A DNA stretch of 60,311 nt from Pseudoalteromonas neustonica (GTDB taxonomy: Bacteria > Pseudomonadota > Gammaproteobacteria > Enterobacterales > Alteromonadaceae), in the NCBI RefSeq assembly GCF_001653135.1, contig NZ_BDDS01000023.1, forward strand, positions 1 through 60,311, in the 5' to 3' direction. The position numbers and the translations under genes are program-made. How positions within the stretch are numbered: position 1 is the first letter of the stretch; each line of letters starts with the position of its first letter. The notes beneath the pieces are model-generated. The model saw only the letters and a list, made by a program, of their open reading frames with translations, was not told the origin of the DNA and searched no databases. Shown here in pieces: positions 60,211-60,311 of the stretch.

Positions 60211-60311
60211 TTACGAACATCTTAACAGTTTCGAACGAAAAGCTATCTACTATCGATTCAATAGTGGCGAAAGCTGCCGATCCATTGGTAAACTATTAAA
60301 TCGACACCATA
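60206..60311 (+). CDS. IS30-family transposase, 5' end (cut by window edge)
   Basis: The first 35 residues are readable: MSYEHLNSFERKAIYYRF then NSGESCRSIGKLLNRHH. This is the IS30 helix-turn-helix (HTH_38) pattern. The element's left end is probably near 60105-60125, about 30-50 bp right of the Y1 element. Whether the gene is complete cannot be seen. Confidence 0.85.
   Translation, partial: MSYEHLNSFERKAIYYRFNSGESCRSIGKLLNRHH

Noticed and set aside
1..60311. CRISPR array
   Set aside because: Repeats present are dispersed and of 90-350 bp with palindromic structure; no regularly spaced short repeats were seen.

Overview
The window reads as chromosome of a marine gammaproteobacterium close to Pseudoalteromonas (Alteromonadales). 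This is inferred from gene content and protein style: orphan metE/metR, class I fumarase, leucine dehydrogenase, a TolB-propeller amidohydrolase, a LasA/pseudoalterin-like M23 protease, SBP-coupled hybrid kinases and the AT-rich spacers. No rRNA, tRNA or CRISPR array was found.

Layout. 0.3-9.5 kb: ankyrin membrane protein, lone MlaC-like protein, metE/metR divergent pair with met-box-like and MetR-box sites, an ElyC/YdcF-type protein, a Nif3-type protein, and an HPP membrane protein divergent from a TetR regulator with a double operator between them. 9.6-20 kb: amidohydrolase, mtfA, LasA-like protease, large propeller-GGDEF protein, CAT-like acetyltransferase, leucine dehydrogenase. 20-30.8 kb: fumarase, the pabB-nudL-sdaA block (same order as in E. 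coli), CysB-like regulator, purine permease, an SOS-boxed sulA-like gene, YchJ-like protein. 30.9-41 kb: two separate modules that each pair a periplasmic substrate-binding protein with a hybrid histidine kinase and lack ABC permease or ATPase, plus an EAL phosphodiesterase. 41-49.6 kb: lipoprotein, porin, then a catabolic cluster (RidA, BCCT transporter, M19-like amidohydrolase, aldehyde dehydrogenase, LysR) with a broken MFS gene. 50-56 kb: a two-gene conserved-unknown operon, small membrane and hypothetical proteins, a GGDEF cyclase and a glycine-zipper stress-type protein. 56.3-60.3 kb: a mobile-element graveyard made of an IS110/IS1111-type remnant, a probable integron cassette with attC, an IS91-type remnant, a complete Y1 (HUH) transposase element and the start of an IS30-family element.

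Main observation. Two families of short, terminal-inverted-repeat, MITE-like elements are scattered through the window (family 1 at 1-328, 40850-41197, 43528-43619 and 49638-49952; family 2 at 9460-9529, 37025-37156 and 53224-53489). Their termini are unrelated, yet both carry the same internal structured module. It has an outer stem whose sequence differs between families while pairing is kept, a conserved GCGTT box, an inner stem that also covaries, a conserved apical loop around GGGAACAACCA, and a conserved GCCTTG box. The full family-2 copy carries two such modules in opposite orientation. This pattern suggests a selected RNA or single-stranded DNA structure that I cannot match to a described family. 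The elements also sit at gene 3' ends: they supply the last 14 codons of the TetR gene, the stop codon of a hybrid kinase, and the tail of the broken MFS gene.
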